DNA of 64,000 nt from an uncultured Desulfovibrio sp. (GTDB taxonomy: Bacteria; Desulfobacterota; Desulfovibrionia; Desulfovibrionales; Desulfovibrionaceae): positions 33,498-97,497 of the forward strand of contig CAJUMQ010000006.1 of NCBI GenBank assembly GCA_910587035.1. Reading direction: 5' to 3'. A program made the position numbers and the translations under genes. Positions 35,357-44,207 of this stretch are shown here, piece by piece (position 1 is the stretch's first letter; the number at the start of each line of letters is the position of its first letter). A model generated the notes under the pieces. That model did not search any database. It was given only the letters and a program-made list of their open reading frames with translations, and was not told the DNA's origin.

Positions 35357-35583
35357 TCAAGAATTTCCAGCACTGTTCTTTTATTGGCCCTGATGGATGC
35401 GGCACCAAGGATGGTGCGAATTGCTCTGGCAGTTCTGCCCTGCCTGCCAATCACCTTGCCCAGGTCCTCCTTCGCAACCTTGAGCTCAAGCACAGCTACC
35501 TGCTCGCCCTCGACCTCATTGACCTGGACTTCATCAGGCCTGTCCACCAGTGAACGGACAATATATTCCACCAAAGATTTCAT
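35353..35583 (-). CDS. khpA: KH-domain RNA-binding protein
   Basis: A 76-residue single type-II KH domain protein (KhpA/YlqC). The KH GxxG loop appears in LGKVIGRQGRTARAIRTIL. Start 35583 (MKSLVEYIVRSL) is chosen because GGGAGGAA lies 5-8 nt upstream; a longer form to 35604 lacks one. In Gram-positive bacteria KhpA partners KhpB in RNA-dependent growth control. It lies between rpsP and rimM, its usual place. Confidence 0.93.
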   Translation of the reverse strand: MKSLVEYIVRSLVDRPDEVQVNEVEGEQVAVLELKVAKEDLGKVIGRQGRTARAIRTILGAASIRANKRTVLEILE

Positions 35584-35647
35584 GGCTTCCTCCCGGCAAC
35601 TCAAAAAAGGGCATTCTCACGCGGAGGGCCCCATGCACAGGCAGGCC

Positions 35648-35887
35648 CTAACTCATATGCTTTCTTAAAATGGCCTGTACCGTGGTTGTGGGTTTTGCGC
35701 CTTTTGCCAGCCAGCCCTTGATTCCTTCAACGTCAAGCCTGACATCGGCGGGGTTTGTCATGGGATTGTAAAACCCGAGATATTCAAGGGGACGCCCATC
35801 ACGCCTTGTTTCATCAGTGGCGGCCACTACCCTGTAAAATGGATGTTTCTTGCTGCCCATACGAGTCAATTTCAATTTAACTGCCAT
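35648..35887 (-). CDS. rpsP: 30S ribosomal protein S16
   Basis: A 79-residue ribosomal protein. MAVKLKLTRMGSKKHPFYRV, ATDETRRDGRPLEYLGFYNP and GWLAKGAKPTTTVQAIL match S16 throughout. GGGAGAAATAA before the ATG is a good ribosome binding site. A 252-nt gap separates it from ffh, so it probably has its own promoter. Confidence 0.98.
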   Translation of the reverse strand: MAVKLKLTRMGSKKHPFYRVVAATDETRRDGRPLEYLGFYNPMTNPADVRLDVEGIKGWLAKGAKPTTTVQAILRKHMS

Positions 35888-35922
35888 TTATTTCTCCCAC
35901 ATTATGAATATGCAAGTTGTTT

Positions 35923-35951
35923 TATATAATATAAAATAAAATTTCCGTAAA
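35923..35951 (-). promoter_or_regulatory. Candidate promoter for rpsP-khpA-rimM-mutM
   Basis: On the minus strand TTTACG (35951-35946), a 17-nt spacer and TATATA (35928-35923) lie about 40 nt before rpsP, in a very AT-rich stretch (35920-35945). Both boxes match 4 of 6. The rest of the 252-nt gap holds an inverted repeat (GAAGGCATT / AATGCCTTC near 36112-36145) that could end ffh transcripts, but it has no T-run. Confidence 0.4.
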
Positions 35952-36139
35952 GTGCCATTGCAGGCATTTTGCCGGTCCGGGGATGTGCCAGGGACGCATG
36001 GCTTATTACAGCCCAAATGCTGCATGCGAAAGATCATTCGCCAGAAAACATTTTTTTTGGCTCATTGCCTGTTCTTTTGGCCTCATGGCTGATGACAGGC
36101 TTGCGATGGAAGGCATTTCAATTAATGGGGCAATGCCTT

Positions 36140-37573
36140 CTACTTCTTTTTCCGCTTTTCTCTTTTTTTGCGTTTTTTGGTGTAGCTTGAGCGTGGCCTG
36201 CCCGGAGGAAGCGGCATGCCACCTGGTCCCATGGGAGGCATTGCTCCAGGTGGCATCGCAGGCATGCCCTTCCCTCCCATCATTCCTTTCATCATTTTGC
36301 GCATCTGTTCAAACTGGCGCACCAGCTGGTTTACCTGGGCCACACTGACACCGGCACCGCGTGCTATGCGCTGGCGGCGGCTGCCATTGAGTATATCAGG
36401 GTTGCGGCGTTCGGCCATGGTCATGGAGTTGATTATGGCTTCCGTGCGGGCCATCTCCTTTTCCGGTAGCACATCATTGGCCTGGGAAATTTTCTCCCGC
36501 AATGCTCCGAGTCCGGGTATCATTTTAAGGATGCTGTCAAGGGAGCCAATTTTTTTTATACGCCGCATCTGGTTGCGAAAATCTTCAAGATCAAAGCTGG
36601 CCTTGCGCATTTTGCGCTCGAGCTCGCGTACCTCATCGGCCTCAAATTCAGCCTGGGCCTTTTCCACAAGAGTGAGCACATCACCCATGCCCAATATTCG
36701 GCCGGCTATGCGGTCGGGATGAAAAACCTCAATTTCGGAAAGCTTTTCACCCATGCCCACAAATTTGACAGGAGCGCCTGTAACGGAGCGAATGGACAGG
36801 GCCGCACCACCTCTGGCATCTCCATCCATCTTTGTGAGCACAACTCCCGTAAGGCCGAGCCTTTCATTGAATGTCTCGGCAACATTCACAGCATCCTGGC
36901 CTGTCATGGCGTCTGCCACAAACAGTATTTCCCGGGGGTTGACAGCGGCCTTGATGGCGCAAAGCTCCTCCATCAGTGGCTCATCCACATGCAGGCGCCC
37001 GGCTGTATCCAGCAGCACAACATTGGCATTGTCCGCCCTGGCCTGAGCAATGGCATCCTTTGCGATCTGCACCGGGTTCATCTGGATTGTGGAGGGATAG
37101 AAGGGCATGTCCAGCTGCCTGGCCAGGGTCACAAGCTGGTCAATGGCTGCGGGCCTGTACACATCTGCAGGCGCAAGAAGAGGTTTTTCCCGGTTCTTGC
37201 GCAAGAAATTGGCGATTTTGGCTGCGGATGTCGTTTTGCCAGAACCCTGAAGGCCAACCAGCATAATCACTGCGGGATTGTCGCCTTTCAGGTTCAGAGT
37301 GGCTGTATCGCCGCCCAGAAGCTCCACCAGCTGGTCATGCACCACCTGCACAACCTGCTGGGCCGGGCTCACTCCCTTAATGAGATCCTGGCCAAGACAT
37401 TTTTCCCGAACCTGGTCAACAAAGTCCTTGACCACCTTGAAATTGACATCAGCTTCCAGCAGGGCAAGACGCACTTCCCTAAGTCCTGCTTGGATATTTT
37501 CCTCATCAAGCCTTCCCCTGCCGCCAAAGGAGCGGAAAACGCCGCCAAGTCTTTCCGAAAGGCTTTCAAACAT
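36140..37573 (-). CDS. ffh: Signal recognition particle protein Ffh
   Basis: A 477-residue SRP54 GTPase targeting nascent membrane proteins. N domain at about 1-85; G domain with GLQGSGKTTSAAK (about 107), DTAGRLHVDE and TKMDGDARGG; M domain (about 320-430) rich in Met with SLDSILKMIPG and the RNA-binding GSRRQRIARGAG. The C-terminus is a Gly/Met/Pro-rich then strongly Lys/Arg-rich tail. First gene of the minus-strand ribosome/SRP group. 4.5S RNA is not seen nearby. Confidence 0.98.
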   Translation of the reverse strand: MFESLSERLGGVFRSFGGRGRLDEENIQAGLREVRLALLEADVNFKVVKDFVDQVREKCLGQDLIKGVSPAQQVVQVVHDQLVELLGGDTATLNLKGDNPAVIMLVGLQGSGKTTSAAKIANFLRKNREKPLLAPADVYRPAAIDQLVTLARQLDMPFYPSTIQMNPVQIAKDAIAQARADNANVVLLDTAGRLHVDEPLMEELCAIKAAVNPREILFVADAMTGQDAVNVAETFNERLGLTGVVLTKMDGDARGGAALSIRSVTGAPVKFVGMGEKLSEIEVFHPDRIAGRILGMGDVLTLVEKAQAEFEADEVRELERKMRKASFDLEDFRNQMRRIKKIGSLDSILKMIPGLGALREKISQANDVLPEKEMARTEAIINSMTMAERRNPDILNGSRRQRIARGAGVSVAQVNQLVRQFEQMRKMMKGMMGGKGMPAMPPGAMPPMGPGGMPLPPGRPRSSYTKKRKKREKRKKK

Positions 37574-37689
37574 GGCCTATCCCAACATAAAGAATTTTAC
37601 TGCACAGTGTGAAAAGCGCCGGCTCAATACGCAAGTGCCGCACGCAATTAGTATTAAAACCATAATGGACAGAAAAAAACTGCCGATAC

Positions 37690-37718
37690 AAAAAAAGGGA
37701 TGCGATGCCGCAACCCTT
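37690..37718 (-). terminator. Terminator downstream of tRNA-Pro
   Basis: On the minus strand AAGGGTTGCG, a GCAT loop and CGCATCCCTT form a 10-bp stem with one T-T mismatch, followed by a T-run (37696-37690). It lies 9 nt past the CCA end of the tRNA. Confidence 0.8.
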
Positions 37719-37726
37719 AAGAAAAC

Positions 37727-37804
37727 TGGTCGGGATGGCGCGATTTGAACGCGCGGCCTCAGCGTCCCGAACGCTGCGCTCTAGCCAAACTGAGCCACAT
37801 CCCG
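37727..37804 (-). tRNA. tRNA-Pro(CGG)
   Basis: A 78-nt cloverleaf on the minus strand. Acceptor arms CGGGATG and CATCCCG pair perfectly, the discriminator is A, and the CCA end is encoded. The anticodon stem CAGCG/CGCTG encloses the loop TTCGGGA, giving anticodon CGG with G37, a known m1G37 (TrmD) site. T-loop GTTCAAATC is standard. It has its own promoter and terminator. Confidence 0.96.
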
Positions 37805-37815
37805 TAACAGAAATC

Positions 37816-37844
37816 GGTATACGCAAGCCTCGAGATTTTTGCAA
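37816..37844 (-). promoter_or_regulatory. Promoter for tRNA-Pro
   Basis: Minus strand TTGCAA (37844-37839), 17-nt spacer, TATACC (37821-37816). The predicted start is a few bases before the mature tRNA 5' end at 37804. Confidence 0.5.
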
Positions 37845-37854
37845 GCTATTTTTA

Positions 37855-37883
37855 TTGTCAAAGCAAATGGTTTTGCATAAAGT
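37855..37883 (+). promoter_or_regulatory. Promoter for the cheB-led chemosensory operon
   Basis: TTGTCA (37855-37860), 17-nt spacer, TAAAGT (37878-37883), about 50 nt before the cheB start. Its -35 box lies 10 bp from that of the divergent tRNA-Pro promoter. Confidence 0.5.
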
Positions 37884-37932
37884 GGAAAAAATTTCATTGC
37901 ATAATGAAAACATCCATGGAGCAGGCATTCAT

Positions 37933-39012
37933 ATGATTCGCGTTCTTGTTGTGGATGATTCGACTTTTATGCGCCATTCCATTACGGATCAGCTTCAAAA
38001 AGATCCGGAAATCAAGGTTGTGGATACCGCGAGGGATGGTCAGGAGGCATTGCGAAAGGCACAGGAGCATGAAATCGATGTCGTAACCCTTGATGTCGAG
38101 ATGCCCAAGCTTAACGGCCTTGAAACCCTAAAACAGCTCATGCAGACAAATCCGCTGCCGGTGATAATGATCAGCTCACTTACCGAAAGCGGTGCTGAAA
38201 GCACACTGAAGGCCATGGAGTATGGAGCCCAGGATTTCATTCCCAAATCCATGAGCGCCGACAAGGACGCGTTTGGCAATGAGCTTCGCCACAAGGTCAG
38301 GGCCATTGCAAGACGCAAGAGCATTATCAGACTTAAATACCACCGCCATGCGCAACCGGCGCCAAAAACAGCCCAGCCCAGGCCCCAGACCCAGCAGGCC
38401 GCACCGGCAGCGCGCAAAACCATTGGCGGCTGCAAGGGGCCGCGGGATCTTGTTGTCATTGGTGTTTCAACCGGTGGGCCGCCAGTTGTGCAGAAAATTC
38501 TGTCGGCCCTGCCTGGGGATCTGCCAGCCTGTATTCTTATAGCGCAGCATATGCCGGCAACCTTTACCGGCCCCTTTGCCAAGCGTCTGAACAGCGTGAG
38601 CAAATTTGAGGTCACCGAGGCGGTAAATGGCGACAAACTTAAAAATGGCCATGCCTATGTCTGCCCTGGCGGCAAGCATATAGGGCTACGTTTAAACGGC
38701 CCGCTGCCAGAGGTGGCAATTACCGAGGAGCCGCGTGACGCCCTGTACAAGCCCACAGTCAATGTATTGATGGAGACCGCCGGCAAAATAATGGGAAGAC
38801 GAACCCTAGGCGTGATGCTGACAGGCATGGGATCCGATGGCATTGACGGCGCCCATGTTCTGCGCGAAAAAGGCGGCGTGCTTATTGCCCAGAGCGAGGC
38901 TTCCTGCGTTGTGTATGGTATGCCAAAGGCAGTAATCGATGCCAATCTTGCAAATCTGATTCTGGATGCCGATGATATTGCCCAGGCCATTGTGGCCACG
39001 GTGCGCGGCTAA
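37933..39012 (+). CDS. cheB: Chemotaxis protein-glutamate methylesterase CheB
   Basis: A 359-residue response regulator/methylesterase that removes methyl groups from chemoreceptors. The receiver domain (about 1-125) has VVDDST and the phospho-acceptor D54 in LDVEMPK. A Pro/Ala/Gln-rich linker follows at about 140-165. The catalytic domain has S179 in GVSTGGPP, the histidine in IAQHMPATF and the aspartate in GMGSDGIDGA. ATG 37933 fits the family start (MIRVLVVDDS), with GGAG 11 nt upstream. First gene of the chemosensory cluster; HEAT gene follows after 20 nt. Confidence 0.96.
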   Translation: MIRVLVVDDSTFMRHSITDQLQKDPEIKVVDTARDGQEALRKAQEHEIDVVTLDVEMPKLNGLETLKQLMQTNPLPVIMISSLTESGAESTLKAMEYGAQDFIPKSMSADKDAFGNELRHKVRAIARRKSIIRLKYHRHAQPAPKTAQPRPQTQQAAPAARKTIGGCKGPRDLVVIGVSTGGPPVVQKILSALPGDLPACILIAQHMPATFTGPFAKRLNSVSKFEVTEAVNGDKLKNGHAYVCPGGKHIGLRLNGPLPEVAITEEPRDALYKPTVNVLMETAGKIMGRRTLGVMLTGMGSDGIDGAHVLREKGGVLIAQSEASCVVYGMPKAVIDANLANLILDADDIAQAIVATVRG

Positions 39013-39032
39013 ACCGCACAGGATAAACTAGC

Positions 39033-40964
39033 ATGGAAAATTCCCAGTATGACGCGGAGCAGGTGCTAGAGGCGCTAAAGGGCGGCGATAATGAGGACGC
39101 GCGCAGCGCGGCTTTTAACGCCGGAGACATGTGCCTTGAGGATGCCGTCCCCCTGCTATGCGAAAGAATCAAAAGCGAAAATATCGGCGTCCAGGAAGCG
39201 GCTGAATATGGACTGCGCAAGATAAGGGGGCCAAGGGCCATTGATGGCCTTCTACCCCTGCTCTCCAGCGATGATGCTCCCGTGCGCAATGTCGCCATGG
39301 ATATTCTGCGCGAAATCGGGGTTGACGGCATTGAGATCATGCAGCCGGCCCTGCGCGGCGATGATGCCGACCTGCGCATATTCATATCCGATATTCTCGG
39401 CTATTGCCGCAGCCACCAGTCCGCCCTGCTGCTTGGCGAGGCTCTTCTGAAGGATCCTGAAGTCAATGTCCGCTATCAGGCCGCCGTGAGCCTTGGCAAT
39501 CTTGCCTTTCCAGAATCCGTGGGCAGCCTTTGCAGGGCCATGCAGGATGAGGAATGGGTGCAGTTCGCAGTTGTGGAGGCGCTGGCAAAAATCAATGACC
39601 CGGCTGCCATTTCCGCTCTTGTAAAGCTGCTCCCACTTTCATCGCCACTGGTAAGCGCAGCCATCATCGACGCGCTGGGAGAGCTTGGGGACATAAAAAC
39701 CATACCCATGCTCTTCAATTCCCTTGAAAATGTGAATGTTGTGCTCAGGCACAAGATTGTCAAAGCGATTGTGCAAATACTGAGCGGGCGCTCCCTTTCC
39801 CTCCTTGCGCCCAAATCCCAGGAGAGACTGCGCGAATATCTTCTTGACGCATTGACAGACAATGATGAGGAGATACGCATAGCCGCCCTGCAGGGTTTGA
39901 GTGCCATTGGCGACAACAAGGCCAGCAGGGATATTCTCGACCTGGCCAAAACCATTGACCCTGATCGCGCCCCGGACCTCTATGAAGCCACCATCAGAGC
40001 TCTTGCCGCCATCGGCTACAATGATGTGATGCGGGAGGCCCTGCGCAGCGATGACGAGACAAATGTGATGATCGCCATGGAGGCCTGCCAGCTCATGGAC
40101 GACCCGCGCACGCTGGAAGAGATCAAAAATCTGTTCTGGCGCGTCAGCCGCGAGCTTCAGCGTGCGGCAATTGCCGAGATCGCCCAGCTGGGCAGCTGCG
40201 ATGATGTGCCTTTCTTTCTCTCTGTAATAGACGAGTGCAAGGATGCGGAAGTTCTCAAAAGCGCTCTTGGCTTTTTTGGCAACCAGCATTCCTGCCCGGA
40301 TGTTGAGGATGTGGTGTTCCAGCAGCTGGATCACCGTTATGTGGATGTCAAGGAAATGGCCCTCGAGGCATGCATAAATCTCCACAGCCCCATGCTTAAT
40401 GACCGTTTCCGCGAACGTGCAGCCAGCGACGACCCCATGCAGCGCATGATGGCAGTCTATGCGCTTGGCAGATATAGTGTGCCGGAAAACATAGCCCAGA
40501 TTTCGGATGCCCTCGAGGATCCCGAGCCTTCTGTACGCAGGGTTGCGGTGGAGGCCTTTGTAAATATGGGCGGCCCGGCTGAACGCTATCTCCCAAGGCT
40601 TCTGGCAAGGCTGTATGATGAGGACAAGGATGTGCGCCTGGCTCTGGTTGATCTGCTGGGACAGATTGGCACATCATCCGTCATGCCCCATCTCATCACC
40701 GCACTGCGTGATGAAAATGAATGGGTGCGCATCAGGGCCATCGAGGCGCTTGGCATGAACAGAAACTCGGAGGCTGTTCCCACCCTCGCCAATATGCTGG
40801 AAACCGCATCGCCAATGATCGCGCTGCGGATTATTGAAGCTCTTGGCAGGATAGGCGGCAATGTCGCTTTCAGCGTTCTTCTCAGCCTCACCGGCAATGA
40901 AGATCCGGAAATCCAGCATGCGGCGGCCGAGGCCGTGGCAGCCATACAGGCAGAACAGGAGTAA
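39033..40964 (+). CDS. HEAT-repeat protein of the chemosensory cluster
   Basis: A 643-residue all-helical solenoid made almost entirely of HEAT/PBS-lyase-type repeats of about 31 residues. Recurring features are alternating pairs such as VRRVAVEAFVNMG, VRLALVDLLGQIG and VRIRAIEALGMN. There is no catalytic motif, signal peptide or membrane helix, so it is a cytoplasmic scaffold. Location between cheB and cheR, with 2-nt spacing to cheR, suggests that it organises or adapts the receptor-modification enzymes. Its exact role is unknown. The same gene position is recalled from other Desulfovibrio genomes. Confidence 0.85.
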   Translation: MENSQYDAEQVLEALKGGDNEDARSAAFNAGDMCLEDAVPLLCERIKSENIGVQEAAEYGLRKIRGPRAIDGLLPLLSSDDAPVRNVAMDILREIGVDGIEIMQPALRGDDADLRIFISDILGYCRSHQSALLLGEALLKDPEVNVRYQAAVSLGNLAFPESVGSLCRAMQDEEWVQFAVVEALAKINDPAAISALVKLLPLSSPLVSAAIIDALGELGDIKTIPMLFNSLENVNVVLRHKIVKAIVQILSGRSLSLLAPKSQERLREYLLDALTDNDEEIRIAALQGLSAIGDNKASRDILDLAKTIDPDRAPDLYEATIRALAAIGYNDVMREALRSDDETNVMIAMEACQLMDDPRTLEEIKNLFWRVSRELQRAAIAEIAQLGSCDDVPFFLSVIDECKDAEVLKSALGFFGNQHSCPDVEDVVFQQLDHRYVDVKEMALEACINLHSPMLNDRFRERAASDDPMQRMMAVYALGRYSVPENIAQISDALEDPEPSVRRVAVEAFVNMGGPAERYLPRLLARLYDEDKDVRLALVDLLGQIGTSSVMPHLITALRDENEWVRIRAIEALGMNRNSEAVPTLANMLETASPMIALRIIEALGRIGGNVAFSVLLSLTGNEDPEIQHAAAEAVAAIQAEQE

Positions 40965-40966
40965 AT

Positions 40967-42277
40967 ATGGCTCTTCCTACTCCGCCAGACAAAACAGGCT
41001 TGTTCAAGACAGGCGAGCAAAATGCCGCCACTGACACAAAAAGGCCATTCCAGGGGGTTGGCCAGGATAAGCCAACCTCCCTTTACAAGCCCAGGCAGCC
41101 ATCCACCTTTTCAACCACCACTGCCAGGCCGGCAACAGGCGCATTTGCAAGAACCACAGGCACCGCGCAGACAACACCGGATAAGCCTTTCACATCTCTC
41201 CGCACCCAAAGCCGCACTCCGGATGCCAATCAGGGAGCGCAGACATTTTCACGTTTCGCCAGACCTGCGGCAACAACGCAACCTGCGGCCACAACACAGG
41301 CGCGTCCCGCATTTGGACAGCGTCCTCTTGCCACGGGCCGCTCCCTGGGGGAGCCAACCTCATCGCCAACAGGCAGCTTCAGGAGCAAACCGGACGCCGC
41401 ACCGACTCCCACCCGTGCAGCCTCGCCATTCCGCAAGGATCTGCACATAACTGATGAGGAGTTTCTGCTTCTGCGCGATTTCATCTATCAGCAATGCGGG
41501 ATATTCATTGCCGAAAACCGCAAATATCTGGTGGAAAACCGTCTTTCCAACCGCCTCAAGGAATTGAACCTCAAGAGCTACAATGAATATTACAATTTCC
41601 TGCGGTTTGACGCCAGCCGGAGCAAGGAGCTGACAAAGCTGTTTGAGGTGGTCACCACCAACGAGACCAGCTTTTTCCGCAATCCCCCCCAGCTCGAGGT
41701 TTTCCAGCGGATCGTGCTGGCCAATGCCATTGAGGAGGCACGCAAAAAGGGTCAGAAAAGACTGCGCATCTGGTCCGCTGGCTGTTCCACAGGCGAGGAG
41801 CCCTATACCCTGGCCATCATCCTGCATGAGACGCTCAAAAGCGACATCGATAACTGGGATATCAAAATCACGGCAAACGATTTGTCAGAGGCCGTGCTTG
41901 CCGCGGCGCGCAGGGGGATATATAATGAATATGCGCTGCGCACCACTCCTAAGGAAATGGTTGACCGCTATTTCCACAAGGAGGGTAATGTTTACAAAAT
42001 AAATCCCGCGCTGAAAAAATTGGTCTCATTTGGTCCCATCAACCTGAGTGACAAGGAGCAGCTCAAGCGCGTGGAAAAATCGCAGATTGTATTTTGCCGC
42101 AATGTCATCATCTATTTTGACGATGAGATGAAACGCAAGGTTATTAATGCCTTTTACGACAATCTGCAGCCTGGCGGCGTGCTGATAATCGGACATTCCG
42201 AATCCCTGCACAATATCAGCCGCGCTTTTCAGCTGGAGCATCACAAGGGCACAATACTTTATCGCAAATCGAGTTAG
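40967..42277 (+). CDS. cheR: Chemoreceptor methyltransferase CheR with long N-terminal extension
   Basis: A 436-residue SAM-dependent receptor methyltransferase. Residues about 1-155 are a disordered-looking Thr/Pro/Ala/Arg-rich extension not found in standard CheR (about 280 residues). The N-terminal helical CheR subdomain starts at about 160 (ITDEEFLLLRDFIYQQCGI). The catalytic part has WSAGCSTGEEPYTLAI (SAM binding) and the late FCRNVIIYFDDEMKRKV. RBS AGGAG overlaps the end of the HEAT gene. The extension may tether CheR to a partner in the cluster. Confidence 0.95.
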   Translation: MALPTPPDKTGLFKTGEQNAATDTKRPFQGVGQDKPTSLYKPRQPSTFSTTTARPATGAFARTTGTAQTTPDKPFTSLRTQSRTPDANQGAQTFSRFARPAATTQPAATTQARPAFGQRPLATGRSLGEPTSSPTGSFRSKPDAAPTPTRAASPFRKDLHITDEEFLLLRDFIYQQCGIFIAENRKYLVENRLSNRLKELNLKSYNEYYNFLRFDASRSKELTKLFEVVTTNETSFFRNPPQLEVFQRIVLANAIEEARKKGQKRLRIWSAGCSTGEEPYTLAIILHETLKSDIDNWDIKITANDLSEAVLAAARRGIYNEYALRTTPKEMVDRYFHKEGNVYKINPALKKLVSFGPINLSDKEQLKRVEKSQIVFCRNVIIYFDDEMKRKVINAFYDNLQPGGVLIIGHSESLHNISRAFQLEHHKGTILYRKSS

Positions 42278-42290
42278 GCGCAAGGCGGCA

Positions 42291-43064
42291 ATGCAAGCCA
42301 GAATTTTGGCAGTAGCCAATCAAAAGGGCGGGGTTGGCAAAACCACCACAGCCATAAATCTTGGCAGCGCGCTGGTGCGCAAGGGCAAGAAAACTCTTGT
42401 AATCGATCTTGATCCGCATGCCTGCGCCAGTCTGCATCTGCGTGTCTATCCCGATGACAATGGCGCCAACCTTTATGACATCTTTGTGGCGGATGCCAGG
42501 CTCTGGCCTGCCATATGGGGCAGACTGGTGCAGCCCACAGAGCAGGATGGACTGCATATAGCGCCGGGCAGCATCCGTCTTTCCGAACTTGAGAACGACC
42601 TGCGGGACAAACGTTCCAAGGGGGATATTCTGCTTCGGGCCCTGGCGCCTTTAAAAAACCGTTATGACTACATCATACTGGACTGCCCCCCCCATCTGGG
42701 CATACTGCTGGTAAATGCCATCGTGGCTTCGGATCTGCTCATCATTCCCATTCAGACCGACTTTTTGGCCCTGCATGGATTGAAATTGCTTTTTGATACC
42801 TTGCGCACCCTTAACAAGGTTCTGCCAAAGCCGGTCAAATATCGCGCTGTGCCCACCATGTATGACAAGAGAGCCAGAGCATGCACGCGGGTGCTGGAGC
42901 TGATGCGCCAAAAGATGAAGGATTCAGTTTTTCAAACCGTCATTGGCACCGACACCCGTTTCAGGGAGGCCAGTGCGAGGGGCTGTTCCATTTTTGGCGT
43001 GGATGCGCACTCCCGTGGCGCGGTTGCCTATGACGCTCTGGCTGATGAAGTGCTGGCATTATGA
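42291..43064 (+). CDS. ParA/MinD-family ATPase of the chemosensory cluster
   Basis: A 257-residue deviant Walker ATPase. The Walker A motif NQKGGVGKTTT (about 10-20) has both the signature lysine and catalytic lysine. VIDLDPHACAS and ILDCPPHLGILLVNAI are the other nucleotide motifs. It is not paired with parB, so it is not a chromosome segregation gene. In this position ParA proteins (ParC in Vibrio, PpfA in Rhodobacter) place chemosensory arrays at poles or mid-cell. It overlaps the following CheW-like gene by 4 nt. Confidence 0.9.
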   Translation: MQARILAVANQKGGVGKTTTAINLGSALVRKGKKTLVIDLDPHACASLHLRVYPDDNGANLYDIFVADARLWPAIWGRLVQPTEQDGLHIAPGSIRLSELENDLRDKRSKGDILLRALAPLKNRYDYIILDCPPHLGILLVNAIVASDLLIIPIQTDFLALHGLKLLFDTLRTLNKVLPKPVKYRAVPTMYDKRARACTRVLELMRQKMKDSVFQTVIGTDTRFREASARGCSIFGVDAHSRGAVAYDALADEVLAL

Positions 43065-44131
43065 TGAGAAGCCCTGAAGAATATCTTTCCGGAATGGATT
43101 TCACTGCGCCAGAAAAGGGCCGCAACAGCAAGTCCTTCAATGCCAGCGAAAGGGCCTTTGTTGAAAAATACCTTGGACTGGATGCATATGAAAAACTGCC
43201 CCTGGTCTCACCAGGAGTACAGTCCCCCCAGCCAAGGCCTGTAAAAACCATAGAGCCTCCCCAAAAAATCAAAGTCTCCTCTCCGGAAATCATTGTCGTC
43301 AGGGATGAAAAGCCAGAGGTTCCTCCAGCTCCGCCTTCAGCACCAGTGCAGGCGAGGCTGGAGCCCAAAATCGCGGCACCGCCACAAAAGGTCGAGACGA
43401 AACCGGAGGCACCGGCGGCAAAGGTTCAGGAGCCTCCCAGGGGGTCTGTGGCCACACTTACCATGCCACCGCCTCCAAAGGCGGAATCTCCTGACCTTCA
43501 TGTCGCACATGCGAAAGTGCCCCCAGCTGCTGATGCAGAGATTAATAATGAGGTTCCGGACCGGGCAAAAACGCCCCCAAAAATTGAGCCTGAGCCGGCA
43601 AAGGCGCCAGAAAGGCAGGTGGAACAAAAGGCCACACCATCCGTTGTGGAAATGGCCCTGGATGACGCGGCAAATCTCAAGGCGCAGTTAAAACAGGAAA
43701 ACGAAATCCAGATGGTCTCCTTTTTTGTGGCCAGCCAGCTGTTTCTTCTCCCTGTGGCAGGCATTCGCGAGGTATTGCGGCATCAGGAGCTTGTCAAGGT
43801 TCCACAGGCTCCGGATTTTGTGGCAGGAGTCATCAATCTCAGGGGCACAGTCACGCCTCTTGTTCATCTCTCGGCCCTTCTCACCAACGCGGCGCCGGTG
43901 TACAATGAAAAAAATTTCATAATCATATGCGGTGCCGGCGGTCTGCAGCTGGGATTGATTATTGACAGAATTAACAGCATGCATGTTCTGCCCCAGAACA
44001 AAATCATCTGGAATGCCGAAGCCAAACTTGGCGAATCGGCAGAATTTCTCTGGGCCATAGCGGATCTCGATGACAAGGTGTGCGGAATTGTGGGGCCGGA
44101 AACCATCACCCAGAAACTGCTTGCCAAATAA
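43061..44131 (+). CDS. CheW-like coupling protein with long Pro-rich N-terminus (ParP-like layout)
   Basis: A 356-residue protein with a short conserved-looking N-terminal peptide (about 1-50, MRSPEEYLSGMDF), a Pro/Lys/Glu-rich linker (about 55-200), and a C-terminal CheW domain (about 215-350; VSFFVASQLFLLPVAGIREVL, VAGVINLRGTVTPLV). Standard CheW is about 160 residues. Vibrio ParP has the same layout (Pro-rich N-terminus plus a CheW-like AIF domain) and works with ParC. Adjacent overlap with the ParA gene fits that partnership. It may instead be the cluster's only CheW. Confidence 0.85.
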   Translation: MMRSPEEYLSGMDFTAPEKGRNSKSFNASERAFVEKYLGLDAYEKLPLVSPGVQSPQPRPVKTIEPPQKIKVSSPEIIVVRDEKPEVPPAPPSAPVQARLEPKIAAPPQKVETKPEAPAAKVQEPPRGSVATLTMPPPPKAESPDLHVAHAKVPPAADAEINNEVPDRAKTPPKIEPEPAKAPERQVEQKATPSVVEMALDDAANLKAQLKQENEIQMVSFFVASQLFLLPVAGIREVLRHQELVKVPQAPDFVAGVINLRGTVTPLVHLSALLTNAAPVYNEKNFIIICGAGGLQLGLIIDRINSMHVLPQNKIIWNAEAKLGESAEFLWAIADLDDKVCGIVGPETITQKLLAK

Positions 44132-44178
44132 TGGTTAAAGTGGCTTGCGCCTCGGCGCTGGTCCGAAATTTGCTACAT

Positions 44179-44207
44179 TTGCGAAAAATGTCATTGAATA
44201 ATATAAT
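44179..44207 (+). promoter_or_regulatory. Promoter for cheY-cheA
   Basis: TTGCGA (44179-44184), 17-nt spacer, perfect TATAAT (44202-44207), in the 187-nt gap after the CheW-like gene. It would let cheY and cheA be expressed separately from the upstream genes. Confidence 0.55.

Noticed and set aside
35969..36348. Plus-strand frames between rpsP and ffh
   Set aside because: They run into antisense ffh and have no ribosome binding site or family match.
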